DNA of 64,000 nucleotides, from contig MCFL01000053.1 of NCBI GenBank assembly GCA_002102555.1, positions 1-64,000 on the forward strand, read 5' to 3'. Of this stretch, positions 23,411 through 34,101 are shown in pieces. The notes under the pieces are model-generated. The model was not told the origin of the DNA. It worked only from the letters and a program-made list of their open reading frames with translations, and ran no database searches. This DNA is from Catenaria anguillulae PL171. Its lineage: Eukaryota > Blastocladiomycota > Blastocladiomycetes > Blastocladiales > Catenariaceae. The position numbers and the translations under genes are program-made. How positions within the stretch are numbered: position 1 is the first letter of the stretch; each line of letters begins with the position of its first letter.

Positions 23411-24797
23411 ATGAACTGTTCGCATTTCCGCTCTCTGGCCGTGACCTTGGCGCGCTGCCACTTCTCGTCTGGCGCAGCCATCGTGACATCCTCGCCTTAT
23501 CGCCCCGCCATCTGCCAGTGCCACACACACTCGCCAACCCCCATGCAGCAAAGCATCGCCCGTACTCTTCGCGGGTCGAACGCCTCAATCCTCTCGCTTC
23601 TTCGTCCGCTCACGTCCCTCCTCCTATCCCTCCTCCACCCCCAACAACCAATCCGCCTCCACTCGAACAACCAACCGCAGCTCCAACCGCCCCTGGCCGC
23701 AAACCTCGCGGCTCGACCGCCACTGCCGCACAACCCCTCACCGCGACCGTAGCTCAATCTTCAACGCTCCCCTCGCACGGATCCTTTGGCACCTACGACC
23801 TCATCACGCCGCGCTTCCTGCGCCGCTCGTCCATCGAGGGCAAAGAAAACCGCTTCACCATGGCCATGCCTGCTCCCGAACACTGCCCTCCTTGGGCACA
23901 CGACCCAAACTGGAAATCCGATCCGCGGTTCAGCCGCAACAAGCCAGACATATTGACGTTGCCCGAGGATCGCGACAAGTTGCGAGCCGCGGGTAGGCTT
24001 GCAAAGGCCATCTTGAACTATGCCGGGTCGCTGGTGCGCGAGGGCGTCACGACACTCGAGATCAATGACAAGGTGCACTCGGAGATTGTGCGCAGGGGAG
24101 CGTATCCGTCGCCGTGGAAGTACCAGCAGTTTCCAAAGAGCATTTGCACGAGCGTCAATAATGTCATGTGTCATGGGATTCCAGATAGGCATGTTTCTTC
24201 ACATCATGCTTTTGTCTTATCGTGCCAAAGCTCAATTCTCACATTGTGCGCTCTCTCTCTTCGTTCACGTACAGCCGACCGCTCAAATCGGGCGACATCA
24301 TCAACATCGACATCACCATCTACCGCAGCGGGTTCCACGGCGACTGCTCAGCAACCTATACTGTCGGGTCCGTGGACGCTCCCGGCCTGGCGCTCATTTC
24401 CGCTACGCGTGAGGCACTTGACGCCGCACTCGCGCGCCTCGAGCCCGGCGCACCCTTTTCCGTGATTGCCGATGCCGTCATGGGCGTTGCACACCGCCAC
24501 GGATTCAATGTGTCGCCAGACATGTGTGGGCATGGGATTGGGCGCGAGTTTCATTCAGCGCCCATTGTGCATCATACAAGGACACGCAGGGCAAAGGAGA
24601 TGCGGATGGTGCCTGGAATGGCATTTACCGTCGAACCGATCTTGTGTCAGGGATCGACAGAATTTGTGTTGCATCCGGACGGGTGGACCGCCGTGACGGT
24701 GGACGGTGGTCGGTCGGCGCAATTTGAGGAGACTGTGTTGGTCACTGAACACGGGGTCGAGATTGTGACGGTGGACGAGACTGGGACAGGCTCGTGA
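23411..24797 (+). CDS. Methionine aminopeptidase type 1, mitochondrial (MAP1D-like)
   Basis: Exons 23411-24188 and 24275-24797. The catalytic domain closely resembles human MAP1D: AYPSPWKYQQFPKSICTSVN, then [23 protein letters not shown]. All five metal ligands are visible: Asp in NIDITIY, Asp in HGDCSAT, His in CGHGIG, Glu in TVEPIL and Glu in AQFEETV. The intron starts with GC rather than GT (24189 GCATGT); only this donor restores the conserved IPDSRPL. The N-terminus from ATG 23411 looks like a mitochondrial presequence (MNCSHFRSLAVTLARCHFSS) but reaches the main frame only if one C is added to the C-run at 23538-23542; with it, the exon phase fits. The enzyme removes the initiator methionine from nascent proteins, here probably in mitochondria. 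Confidence 0.93.
24189..24274 (+). other. Non-canonical GC-AG intron
   Basis: An 86-nt intron with sequence AG|GCATGT at the donor and TACAG at the acceptor. Every nearby GT alternative breaks the frame of the highly conserved IPDSRPLKSGDI segment, so the GC donor is strongly supported. Confidence 0.85.
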
Positions 24798-25215
24798 TCT
24801 TGACCCGGGCCAAGTTGTCGTTGTATCCGTGTTCTCCAGAGCACGCGTGTACATGCATATGTAGATGACACGAAGCGACCAGCAGCTATCCGACCTGCTA
24901 TTCGGTCCTCGCTGTGCACGTGCTTGTGCTTGCGACAACGACATGCATAGCTCGGCTAGAGATTATCGTCACTGCGCTGATCCAGCGCGCTGCTCTATCT
25001 GTGCTCCAGGTAGCCGTTACTAGGAAGAAAGTGAACCAAGAAAGTATGATCTAGTGCATACGACGAGAATTCTATTCACCACCAAGTCAAGCTGTACTGC
25101 GTTTTGAATGGAGAGAACACGACAACGAAAATGATTCGGATCAAGGGAAATTTGCTCTCGACGTTAGCCGAGGTACACAACAACACCATGCATCCTCTTG
25201 TCCCCCACGCCAGGG
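24798..25215. other. Intergenic region between convergent genes
   Basis: About 420 bp of convergent 3' flanks. Nothing recognisable. Confidence 0.5.
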
Positions 25216-26654
25216 TTACATGTTGGACGCCGTGCTCTTGCTCTTTTGCATCATCTGCATCTGCGACTCATTTGCTTGCGACCGAATGCTCGGCTCGACA
25301 GCCGCGGGACCACTGCCTCTGAAAAAGTCGGCAAACTGCTCCATAAAGCCCTTGTCCTTCTTGCCGCCAAGATCAATGTCGTTCATGCTCCCAACCGACT
25401 GCCCACCGGGTGACGACCGGCTCGCAAACGATGTGCTTGTCGTTCCAGTGACTGTACGCCCATTGGACGTTGTGGCTTCGGTCGAGATACTTCCTGACGC
25501 GGCAGATTGCTTGCCGGCAGCCTGTTGAGCCTTGAGGACGCGTCGGGCAGTAGGGACAGTGAAGACAAGGAAGACAAAGAACTCGAGAGTTGGCGCAAAG
25601 CGCATGACTGTGAGTAACGTAGGCAAACGTGAGTGTGTGAGTGCGAAACCGTGGATTGTGGATGCGCAACTCGTACATGTAATGCGCAAAAAAGTAACCA
25701 CTCCCTACATATTCGAAACCGTAAGGGGTTATGTCGTTGAACAATGCTAATCATGCTGCATCAAATGATGTTACGCACCCATTCCGGAGTCGCCTCGTCA
25801 AGTGCGCGAGCCAGAATCATCAAGACAAAGAAGGCCAGGTCAACTATGGCGATTGGAATGTATGGAACAATGACTTGGGTCCTACGCAACTGATCATCCG
25901 TGAGCCTTGCTGTTTTCAAGTGCATAGACTACCAAAACAACCGCACCTCGAGAGCTTGACGACAGTACCTGATGACAACTTGAGACTATTCAGAATAATG
26001 CGCATGAAGACAATGTCGCTCCCAAAGTTGATGACTTGCACCGCAAAGAAGCAAATAAAAGAAGCCAAAGCTTCCCCGTCTCGCATTTCCGTCAGCTTTG
26101 TACGAATGGCAGGCGTCCGGACCCGATCAATGATGGAGATTTCATATGCACGCAAGTCGCATGTGATTCCCAGGCTGACAAGCATGATAATGGAAGCAGT
26201 AATGGCCGCAATGAGTGCAAATTTGCGATGCTGCCGCTGGACAATAATCATGAGACGCCAAAGGCGAACGGTGGAGGCAGCAACAATTCCTAAACGGTGG
26301 ATACTCTGTCAGCAAATGCAGTGACCTTGGACGCCATTAGATGTATGGAAGAGATTTCAATGCACCGATCCGAACAAAGATATCACCGACAACAGTTTGG
26401 GCTGCCGTCCATCGAAACAGTCGAAAGTCGTCCAGGAACGCTCCGATGAAAGTGATTTCCATCAAGGCCGTAATGAGTAGACAGACCAGGGCAAACATGG
26501 CCAAGAACCAAAACTTTGTGTTCTTTGATTTTCGCATATTGTTGACGACGTTGACAAAGCTAATGCCAATGACGGTCAGGCCGACCAGATGAAGCGTCAG
26601 GGCAACACCGCGACTGCCGAGCGTGGCAGGCGTTTTCACGTTGGTCGAGGACAT
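25216..26654 (-). CDS. Candidate 7-TM receptor-like protein, tandem family member 1
   Basis: Proposed exons are 26654-26366, 26289-25969, 25909-25775 and 25607-25216 (about 378 aa); the third donor is uncertain. The start is fixed by comparison with three downstream paralogues, which all begin M-S/A and a short polar tail before TM1. Hydrophobic segments: LHLVGLTVIGISFVNVV, LAMFALVCLLITALMEITFI, a third ending in the conserved GDIFVRIG and VRLWRL, FALIAAITASIIMLVSLGI, FICFFAVQVINFGSDIVF, VPYIPIAIVDLAFFVLMIL and a last one at RFAPTLEFFVFLVFT. Seven segments, an Arg motif at the end of the third, and a Ser/Thr-rich cytoplasmic-type tail suggest a GPCR-like layout. I recognise no named family. 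It is the most diverged of the four in the last exons. Confidence 0.7.
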
Positions 26655-27097
26655 GGTTTGCGCGAAGAGAGATATCCGATACGTGGAATGTTGATGGACC
26701 TGCGGTTCTTTGTGATGAATCTGTGGCGACGACGGGAAATGGACGGCGTTAGAGAAAGTTGGATGCCGGCCACTGGTTGCGATTGCAATTAGTGGAAAAC
26801 TGCTCGAGGTCGGATGTAATCGAGTGTACTCATTCGTTGCTGGAATCACGACAAGAGTGTTACATTTGTCGCCGTAGCCCGGTCACTTGTTAGGCAACGT
26901 CTTCGCGAACGCTGCGAACACCTATCGCTTCGAGCCAAGAAAGGAGAAAGAGACATGATTGCATCGAATTCATGATAGGAATGGTGTGTGTACTGGTATG
27001 ACGGTTGTTATTGCCACTCAAATATTCACTGGCAGTATGAATCGACAGGATATACAGTGGAAAAGGGGTCGAAAGATGACGAGTATACATATTCTCA
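26655..27097. other. Intergenic region inside the 7-TM cluster
   Basis: About 440 bp holding the promoter of member 1 and 3' flank of member 2. No gene seen. Confidence 0.5.
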
Positions 27098-28308
27098 TCA
27101 TGAGCTGGGCCTACTTTCGCCACCACCACCATCATCGTGTTGTGATACGCTCGCTGTCGCTGCAACGCCGCGCTTGGACACAGACGATACTTGTGACGAC
27201 CGAGTCGTCAGTCCACTCTTTGACTTTCCGCGAAGCAGCAAATGGCGTGACTGGTTGATGGTAAACCGGTAGAAGATGAAGGCCTCAAGCGCAGGGCAGA
27301 ACCGGTTGAGCGTAATGTTGGTGAACTGAATAAAGTTGTATGTGGCCGAGTCCCAGACGATGCGAGTCAAGCCGACAACGATGAGATAAACGATACTGAA
27401 GAGGACGTTGATCAAATAGGGAGAGAGGATTTGGGTTCTTTGTGTGATTCATCCCCGGCCAAACAAGAATGTGAGTCGTTTGGAAGGCTCCATGGCGCTG
27501 TGGTGAGTGGACAGAACGAACTTACGCACTTTGTCAATTTCCTCGCATTCTTTCCTGCAGACCGCCCGTTTTCCATGAGCACGGTGATGAATACGATATC
27601 GGCTGCAATTGAAAATATCTTGACGATGAAAAAACTGAGAAAGCTCACCAAGCTTTCTTGAGTCCGCAAAAAGATGAGTGCATTGCGAATCGCGAGAGGG
27701 CGTGGTTGGATCAAGAGGACCGCCGCCTCATAAGCCCGCAAGTCAATCGTGAAACCGAGAGTCAAGAGCATGACGAAGCACACGCAAAACATGGATGCCA
27801 GGACGATTTTTTGGTTCCGCTCCTGCACAATCAGGTAGAGGCGCCATAGACGCAAACTTGCCGTTATCATGACTCCTACCGTGTCATTGCGAGAATATTT
27901 TAAGATGAGCTCATGAAGAGAGCGATCCTTGAAACACCCAAACACAACCACGTACCCAATCGGACAGTCACGTCTCCAGAGAGGGTGTGAATTGGAGTCC
28001 ACATAAAAGCTTTGAATCTGTCAGCATGTGTGCCATCCAAGTGAGCGTGACAAAAGCGCCAAGTCGAATTTGCATGGTCCATACCCATCAAAGTATCCTG
28101 CGACAAAGGTGATTTCAATCAAGCAGGTGACGAGCAACAGCAGGAGGCCAAGCAGTGTCGGAAGCCAAAACCGCCAATTCTTGCGCACTCTAAGATTTTT
28201 GACGGCCATCTGAAGGCATGGGACGAGCATAATGACACCCGAGGTGTGTAGCATCAACCCAATGCACCGGCTTGCAATCAGAGGTGGAGTAAACTGACTA
28301 GTGCTCAT
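27098..28308 (-). CDS. Candidate 7-TM receptor-like protein, tandem family member 2
   Basis: Exons 28308-28085, 28017-27956, 27875-27530 and 27437-27098 give 323 aa with all phases closing exactly. Family landmarks: MWTPIHTLSGDVTVRLG at the start of the third helix, ASLRLWRLYLIVQ at its end, TIDLRAYE after the fourth, a FLSFFIVKIFSIAADIVF fifth segment, LINVLFSIVYLIVVGL sixth, and FCPALEAFIFYRFT seventh. The C-terminal tail is short and Ser/Gly-rich. Unlike member 1 it has an extra intron just after TM2. The junction LTK-TQILSPYL uses a phase-2 intron at the same site as in members 3 and 4. Function unknown; cell-surface sensing is an inference from topology. Confidence 0.78.
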
Positions 28309-28570
28309 GATAAAGTGGTCGCGAGCCGCCAGAGACGGGGTGGGGGCCGGGGTCACGATTGTTGTGGATTCTGTGGGAAACTGAATGAAGTCCAATTAAA
28401 TTGCATTGAGTACACAAAACCTCTTTCATGAAGCTCGGAGCATTGTAGTGCTCCATAGTGTGTATCCTGATCTCCATGGACACGGTTTGTTCGCATCGTC
28501 GACCACCAGATCAATGAGCAGGTCGAGCTACAATACATGACATATATTCGCAATAACGAATCAAAATGGA
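28309..28570. other. Short intergenic region in the 7-TM cluster
   Basis: About 260 bp; promoter of member 2 and 3' flank of member 3. Confidence 0.5.
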
Positions 28571-30266
28571 CTATGCCTGACTGCTTTCGTTGGAGTCGGC
28601 ATGCATTGTCACCACCCGAGTTGCTGCAGACCCGTACGTATCCAGGCTACCACCAGACACGACACTTTGTGGGGCAGTCCATCTTGAGCCATTTGTATGG
28701 CCAGAGCTCCCCAACCGGACAGTCCTTTCAGCACCAAAGGTTGATGGCGATGCCTCTGTGGCCGCAGAGTTTTGTCTGCCCACCACAACCCCACCGTCAG
28801 CTGGATCCACGTGGCTGAAAAGCGCAAGAAAGTGAGCACGGTGACCCGAAATCTGAGAACTGGATACCACCAGCTCAGAGGCGACGTGATCATGGTCACA
28901 ATGGGTTGATGGCTGGGGAGAGAGTCTTGGGGTAATGAGCGAAGCCCGTTTGTATCCAAGCGGTCTGACGCTCAAGCGCTGAGCAATCAGGTCAGCCAAA
29001 TCCACGGCTGCTTCAGCCAGACTGGACCTTCGTCTTGACCCATCATCTCCTGGTTGGAGATTTGGAGTAAATCGACTTGGTGATAAAACGACAGACGGAG
29101 AATGGTCGACCGGGACTGTCGAGGCGGAGCTTGACAATTCGGAAGCCTCCTCGGTGGCGGCACTGCCTGCGCTCTGTTGCGGTGGGCGATGGTTGGAACG
29201 CTCTGGTCCACGAAGGAATCGCTTGGTTCGTGGGACGGTAAACTTGAAAAAGGCAAACGCTTCGATCTATAAAATGCATGCATGAAAAAAAAATACAAGC
29301 ACTGAATGAATCAGGCATGCCCAAGAGAGCAATGTTGCCGAAATGACGAGATTGTACCGATGGTGCGAGTCGCATGAGGGTAATGGTCAGGAACTGAGCC
29401 AGTTGCCACTGTTCCCGCTCGTTGGCCTGGTAAAAGTATTGGGCAACAAGCATTGTGCTCAAGTAAGCTGCATCGACGATGGCGCTTGGCAGAAATGCAA
29501 GCCCAATAGTGCGGCTGGAGACAAAACTTGTCAGAAGGGAACATAGTCGAGGATGTACGTTATGCAACGTCGTACTGAGTCATCCCACTTGGTCTTCCAC
29601 GCGCTGCCCGACGTCGCTTCTTCAAGTTATCGGCAATGATCCGAAAGAATTTGTAGTCAAAGGCAACGTTTATGACTTGGACGAGGAAAAAGACAATGAA
29701 CGAGACGAGTCCCTCGACGTTGCGCATATAGAGAAGTTCTGGCGGTCGCCAGCAAGGGAACCTGCACACCTGCCCCATCAGTCGAAGATGGATGGTCACG
29801 CCAAGCGATGCGGACAGGAGGCACAGGACCAGTACAAGAGCCACGAGCACCCATTTTCGTCGCTCAATGTCGCAAATGAGGTGATATCGATACAGCCGGC
29901 AAGAAGTGAGCGCAGCAATACCTGATGTGCAGTACATTTGGGGAGAATCAATCGTCAACACAGCCAACGACTCGTGCGTTCTGGCTGATTTGTATATACC
30001 CAATCGAACAAAGACGTCGCCCAGCATGGTGTGGATGGTGTCCAGTAGAAGACGGCATAGTCGTCGAGGACCGTTGCTGAATAGGCAATCTCGAAGCATG
30101 ACGTGCAGACTAGACATAGAATGCCCAAGAGAGAAACCGTCCAAAACACGTGCTGTTGGCTCCTGAGAAGCGACTTGATAACGCCTTTGCTCGTGTACAG
30201 CATGAGCATGACGCTTGCTGGGTGCACCGTCAAAGAAAATGCTCGAGCGCCGATTTCTTTGCTCAT
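28571..30266 (-). CDS. Candidate 7-TM receptor-like protein, tandem family member 3 (one apparent frameshift)
   Basis: Exons 30266-30000, 29921-29576, 29514-29358 and 29266-28571. Exon 1 changes frame between YWTP and HTMLGDVFVRLG at 30037-30038; adding one base to the CC pair restores both the family motif and the exon phase. Other landmarks: SCRLYRYHLI at the end of TM3, VTIHLRLM after TM4, FIVFFLVQVINVAFDY for TM5, RTIGLAFLPSAIVDAAYL for TM6 and QFLTITLMRLAPS-IEAFAFFKFT for TM7. The tail of about 200 residues is the longest in the family and rich in Ser, Thr and Arg, as in receptors regulated by phosphorylation, though that role is a guess. With the base restored the protein is about 488 aa. 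Confidence 0.75.
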
Positions 30267-30467
30267 GTTGCTTCATTGGTTTCATTGAGTTGGGAGATTA
30301 TACGGGATGATGCATGGACACTGACCGATGAATTGAGCCTTGTTCGCAGCCTGGTTGACGCCTTCCACCTGATTTGATTCAAGCGGAACGTGTGTGTGTA
30401 GTCATCACAATAGACACAGCCAGTCAATCAGATCTGGCCACTGGCCACGAAAGACCGGTACAGAAAT

Positions 30468-31974
30468 CTATTCAAAAAGGCGAAAAAAACGCAAGCGGCT
30501 CCGGGTCATGGGTGTTGCGCGTGATAACTCATTTGCACAGTTCGCACAGAGGCACCTCGGTCGCTGTCGAATGACCAATGTCCTCATCACCATATCCGAT
30601 GGCCGTGACATCGACAGAGTGGCTACCGACGAGCGCGATAACTGGGGTATCCAGAGGGGTATGGTGTGGTCGACTGTCACGAAAGATGGTGCCGGGTGCG
30701 GAAACGACTGGTCTAGGAAGTGTGGACGTCGCTCTTGATGTGTGGCGGTACGGGAACCCGCTGTCGACACCAGCGACTTGGGTACTGGATGCGCTAAGTT
30801 CAACAGTAACTTCTTGGGTTGATGCACTTCCCGACGAGCCCAAAGGAGGAACAGGTGGACAAGTCGGTCGGGCTGAGGTGACGGAGACCGATGCTTGGCG
30901 CCGCGGATGAATTGGTGTGTGCGTGGCATTGTGAAGCGAAAGAACACAAAGGCTTCAACCTAACAATGAGGAACAACACAGGCGAGGATAAGCGCGCGCA
31001 CAACATCAATCGGTCAGAGAGATACGAACCGATGGAGCCAACCGCAGGAGAGTGATGTAAGGAATTGTGAAATACGCCATTGTCGCTCCATATTTGGTGT
31101 GTTGAATGACAGAGTAAAGACGACTGAAACCAAGTAGGCAACATCGGCGAGGGCACTTGGAGCAAACGCCAGTCCTACCGTTCGTCTGTGTATTTTGCGT
31201 TTTGTCAGCTCGTGTTCGGAACAATTGAAGGACGTGAGCATGGCAAGAGGCATGGATACCTTGTCAGATTTGGCTGGTTGCGAATGCGACGGGCGGGCAA
31301 GTTGTTGGAAATCACGCAAAAGAATTGGTAATCGATGGCCATATTGCACAGCTGGACGGTCACAAAGACAATGAACGACACGAGGTTTTCCCATGTGCGA
31401 AGGACGACGAGTGGGGTTGGTGGAGGTTGCGTGCATGGGTCGATGCAGCCATAGCCGAGTTCCATCAGCCGGGAATGAGTCGTCATGGCCAACGATGCTG
31501 AAAGGATGGCCAGTACAAAGACAAGGCCGGCGACAACCCAAGGTTTGCGTTCTGGCGGGCAGATGAGTTGGTAGCGGTAGAGACGGCATGATGTCAATGC
31601 CGCGACACCTGCAAAATGGGATGGAAGAGGGACGGGGTGTGAACAAATGGAATCTGTCTGAAGAGCGTGAGACATGCAGAAATGGAGTGGGAATGCTTAC
31701 CAACCCGAACGAATACATCGCCAATTAGTGTTTCTGTGGGTGTCCAGCGAAATCTTGGGTTGAAAATAATGGCGGCAGAGTAGAATACTTCGACGAACGA
31801 CGTCGCCATCAACGAAACGGTCGCAACGAGCGAGACTGAGCGGAAGATGAGATGGTGGGTCGAGGAGCGCAGCCGGCATATCAGGTTCTTGGAAACGAGA
31901 CACAGTAGTAGAATGCTGATGGGGTGGGCGACGAGTGCGAAGATGCGAGCTGGAAGCACTTCGTCTTGTGCCAT
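30468..31974 (-). CDS. Candidate 7-TM receptor-like protein, tandem family member 4 (apparent frameshifts)
   Basis: Exons 31974-31701, 31608-31260, 31185-31030 and 30959 to about 30468. It is closest to member 3: RWTPTETLIGDVFVRVG, SCRLYRYQLI, FVTVQLCNMAIDYQFF, RTVGLAFAPSALADVAYL and EAFVFFRFTMPRT. In exon 3 the frame changes from QFLT to ITLLRLAPS at 31055-31058; one added base makes the exon 157 nt, exactly as in member 3. In the tail a different frame (ending at 30529) reads more like member 3, so a second missing base after about 30890 is possible and the true stop is uncertain. Confidence 0.7.
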
Positions 31975-32440
31975 GTCGCTCAATACATTGTTATGGCGCA
32001 ATTATAGGGGGAGTCGACCAGACGATGACAAGCTTGGGGTTGTAGCATGAAAGTGGACACAGTTCATCCTGCCTAGCTGAGAGGAAGAAGGGATGCTCGG
32101 AAGCTTTATGATAACCCATCGAACCGTGGAAAGTGGTGCATATGCTACGGTCCGATGTCGACCGACTCGACCATGTGGCCAAGCCAAGAAAGCACATCAT
32201 CACGATGATCACGAGAGGGCGCCGTGAAGAAGGTTGACACAAAACACCTCCTTGAAACAAAACATTTTTATATCTCTGCCCTATGACTTGCAGCTCATCT
32301 GGGGACAACTTGATGATTGGAGCAGAGCGACACCACAGCCAGATCGTCTTTACATACAATTCTCATCAGCAGCTGGCACCACCATTGAGATACTGAGACA
32401 AGTTGCATGGAAGTCGTACAGAAAATGAGTCAAATAAACC
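31975..32440. other. Intergenic region between 7-TM cluster and FANCL
   Basis: About 470 bp; no gene recognised. Confidence 0.5.
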
Positions 32441-33927
32441 TCACGAAGCTGGAATGGGCAAGGGGACATTACACAGCGGGCATTTTCCAGTTCGCTTTCC
32501 AATAACCACCATCGCCATCTGCCTCACGTACATGGACTCGAGACATTGGAGATGATACTGCTGCTTGCAGGAACACTTGATTTTGGCAAGCGAAATGTCG
32601 CCAATGTCCTCGTAACAAATCGCACAAACTTGATCATCATCGCTATTCGCTTTCACGTCCAACCCGTCCTGTCCATGAGGCGGCAACGGCAGGTCACGTT
32701 CGAGTACCGCTTTGATGTTCTCCGCAACCGATACATTGCTTTTCCACTTGGTCGACACGTTGGCCTGCCACTTGACCCGGAGCGGACCCGCGATTGTTTC
32801 GTTACCGAAAATCTGCACGTAGTCACGCAAGAGGGCCGAGCCCCGTGGATCCGTCACCGACAGAGGTAGCTCTAGATGGGCGTACTCGCCCAAATCAATC
32901 GATCGCCAGGTCGCCGCGAGCGGGCGGGTCGTGGCGAACTCGGTCGAGAGCAGGCGGGCATTGCGAGCAAGATGGGCGAGCTCGGCCCAGAGTGGCACAA
33001 AGCGGGATAGGGATTGGCAATATGAGACAATGCGGCAGTAAAGCGGTGCGAGCTGGATGGTTCCCATGGAACGGCAAGGACCGTTGGATCAGTGGGGGCT
33101 GTACTCGGAGGTGGAATCGCATCCGATGGAACATCAAACGATTGAAAAATCGGGGCCGTTGATGGGTATCCAGGTTGAATGACACACTGAATGGCGACCG
33201 CAACAGATGCGTCATGAAGACCGTCGGGGAACGGTATGGAAACTTTGAATTCGATCAAGGATAGGTCTGAGCGAATCGATTGGACCAAATCCGCACACGA
33301 TTCAAGATCTTCGACCAGTTCGGCCGTGTTTGTCTGAGATGTGTTGAGCGACACGGTGCGAGTTGGTTCTGCTGCAATGTGGTGATTCTAACGAGAGGAA
33401 CAGCTCAAACGTTAACAAGCGGGCCGCTCCAAGTGAACATGTATTAGACTCTGGCTCAGGCGTACCAGTATATTGCCTAGTTCGAGGAACATTTGATCGA
33501 GGTCACGGATGACTGCGAGCTTCTGTTGAACAGAGTGGCAAACGGTCACTGGCGAAGAAAGAATATGGTGAACATAATGAGCAACCCGCTCAAACCTTGG
33601 CAAACGGCGGCATGATGCCCTGAATCATGCCGGAACACTCGTCTGTGGTTGCGATCTGGGTATCGTGCATAGGTTGACCGGGCTGCCATGTCGGCGGGAT
33701 GGAAATAAACAGGGGAATGTGTCGGCCCTATCAGCACGTGCATCGTTGTGGTGAGTTGAACCTGAATGGTGCGGGCGTAGGCCGGTAAACATGGTATCCC
33801 GGATTGAAGGCGCGAGACGGAACGCTGTCAGTGTACTAAGTGACAGACCTTGACGACGGCGTAGCCGGAGAATGTCGTTTGCGATGTCTGGACCAAGTGC
33901 GGAAGGTGATTCATCATGTATTGTCAT
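32441..33927 (-). CDS. FANCL: FANCL, Fanconi anemia E3 ubiquitin ligase
   Basis: The C-terminal exon 33387-32441 encodes the URD and RING domains. URD hallmarks: LAPLYCRIVSYCQSL for the helix that in vertebrate FANCL follows the W-x-P motif, ATWRSIDLGEYAHLELPL, NETIAGPLRVKW and ENIKAVLERDLPLP. The RING-like end reads CAICYEDI, CKQQYHLQC, CPLC with the PHD-like spacing of FANCL. Between WEPSS and LAPLYC the frame changes at 33051-33053; one added base makes the exon a whole number of codons. An upstream exon ending at 33466 (VIRDLDQMFLELGNIL) joins in phase 0; exons for the N-terminal ELF fold are uncertain, perhaps from ATG 33927. FANCL monoubiquitinates FANCD2/FANCI in crosslink repair. It lies next to RAD4. 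Confidence 0.85.
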
Positions 33928-34101
33928 TGCCGTTGGATTCCTACATATGTGTTTACGCACGCAGATGGTTGACTCGAGCCAAAAGTCGCATGACGGATAG
34001 GTATGACATCGAGGAGTGAGCTTGGCCTCGGTCTTCAGGAGTGCCGCCAAGGATTGCAGTAACCGAAATGTAGTACATACAACAACATACATATACTTCG
34101 A

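Noticed and set aside
25607..25778. An extra small exon in 7-TM member 1 between the sixth and seventh helices (25700-25750).
   Set aside because: It would need an intron of about 30 nt, shorter than any other here; left as an uncertain junction.
32441..33387. The RING protein as a generic RING-H2 ligase.
   Set aside because: The URD-like region with its L-x-x-[LV]-Y...Q-S-L pattern and the ELWHERE-absent but FANCL-specific spacing of the final cysteines fit FANCL better than a generic RING protein.
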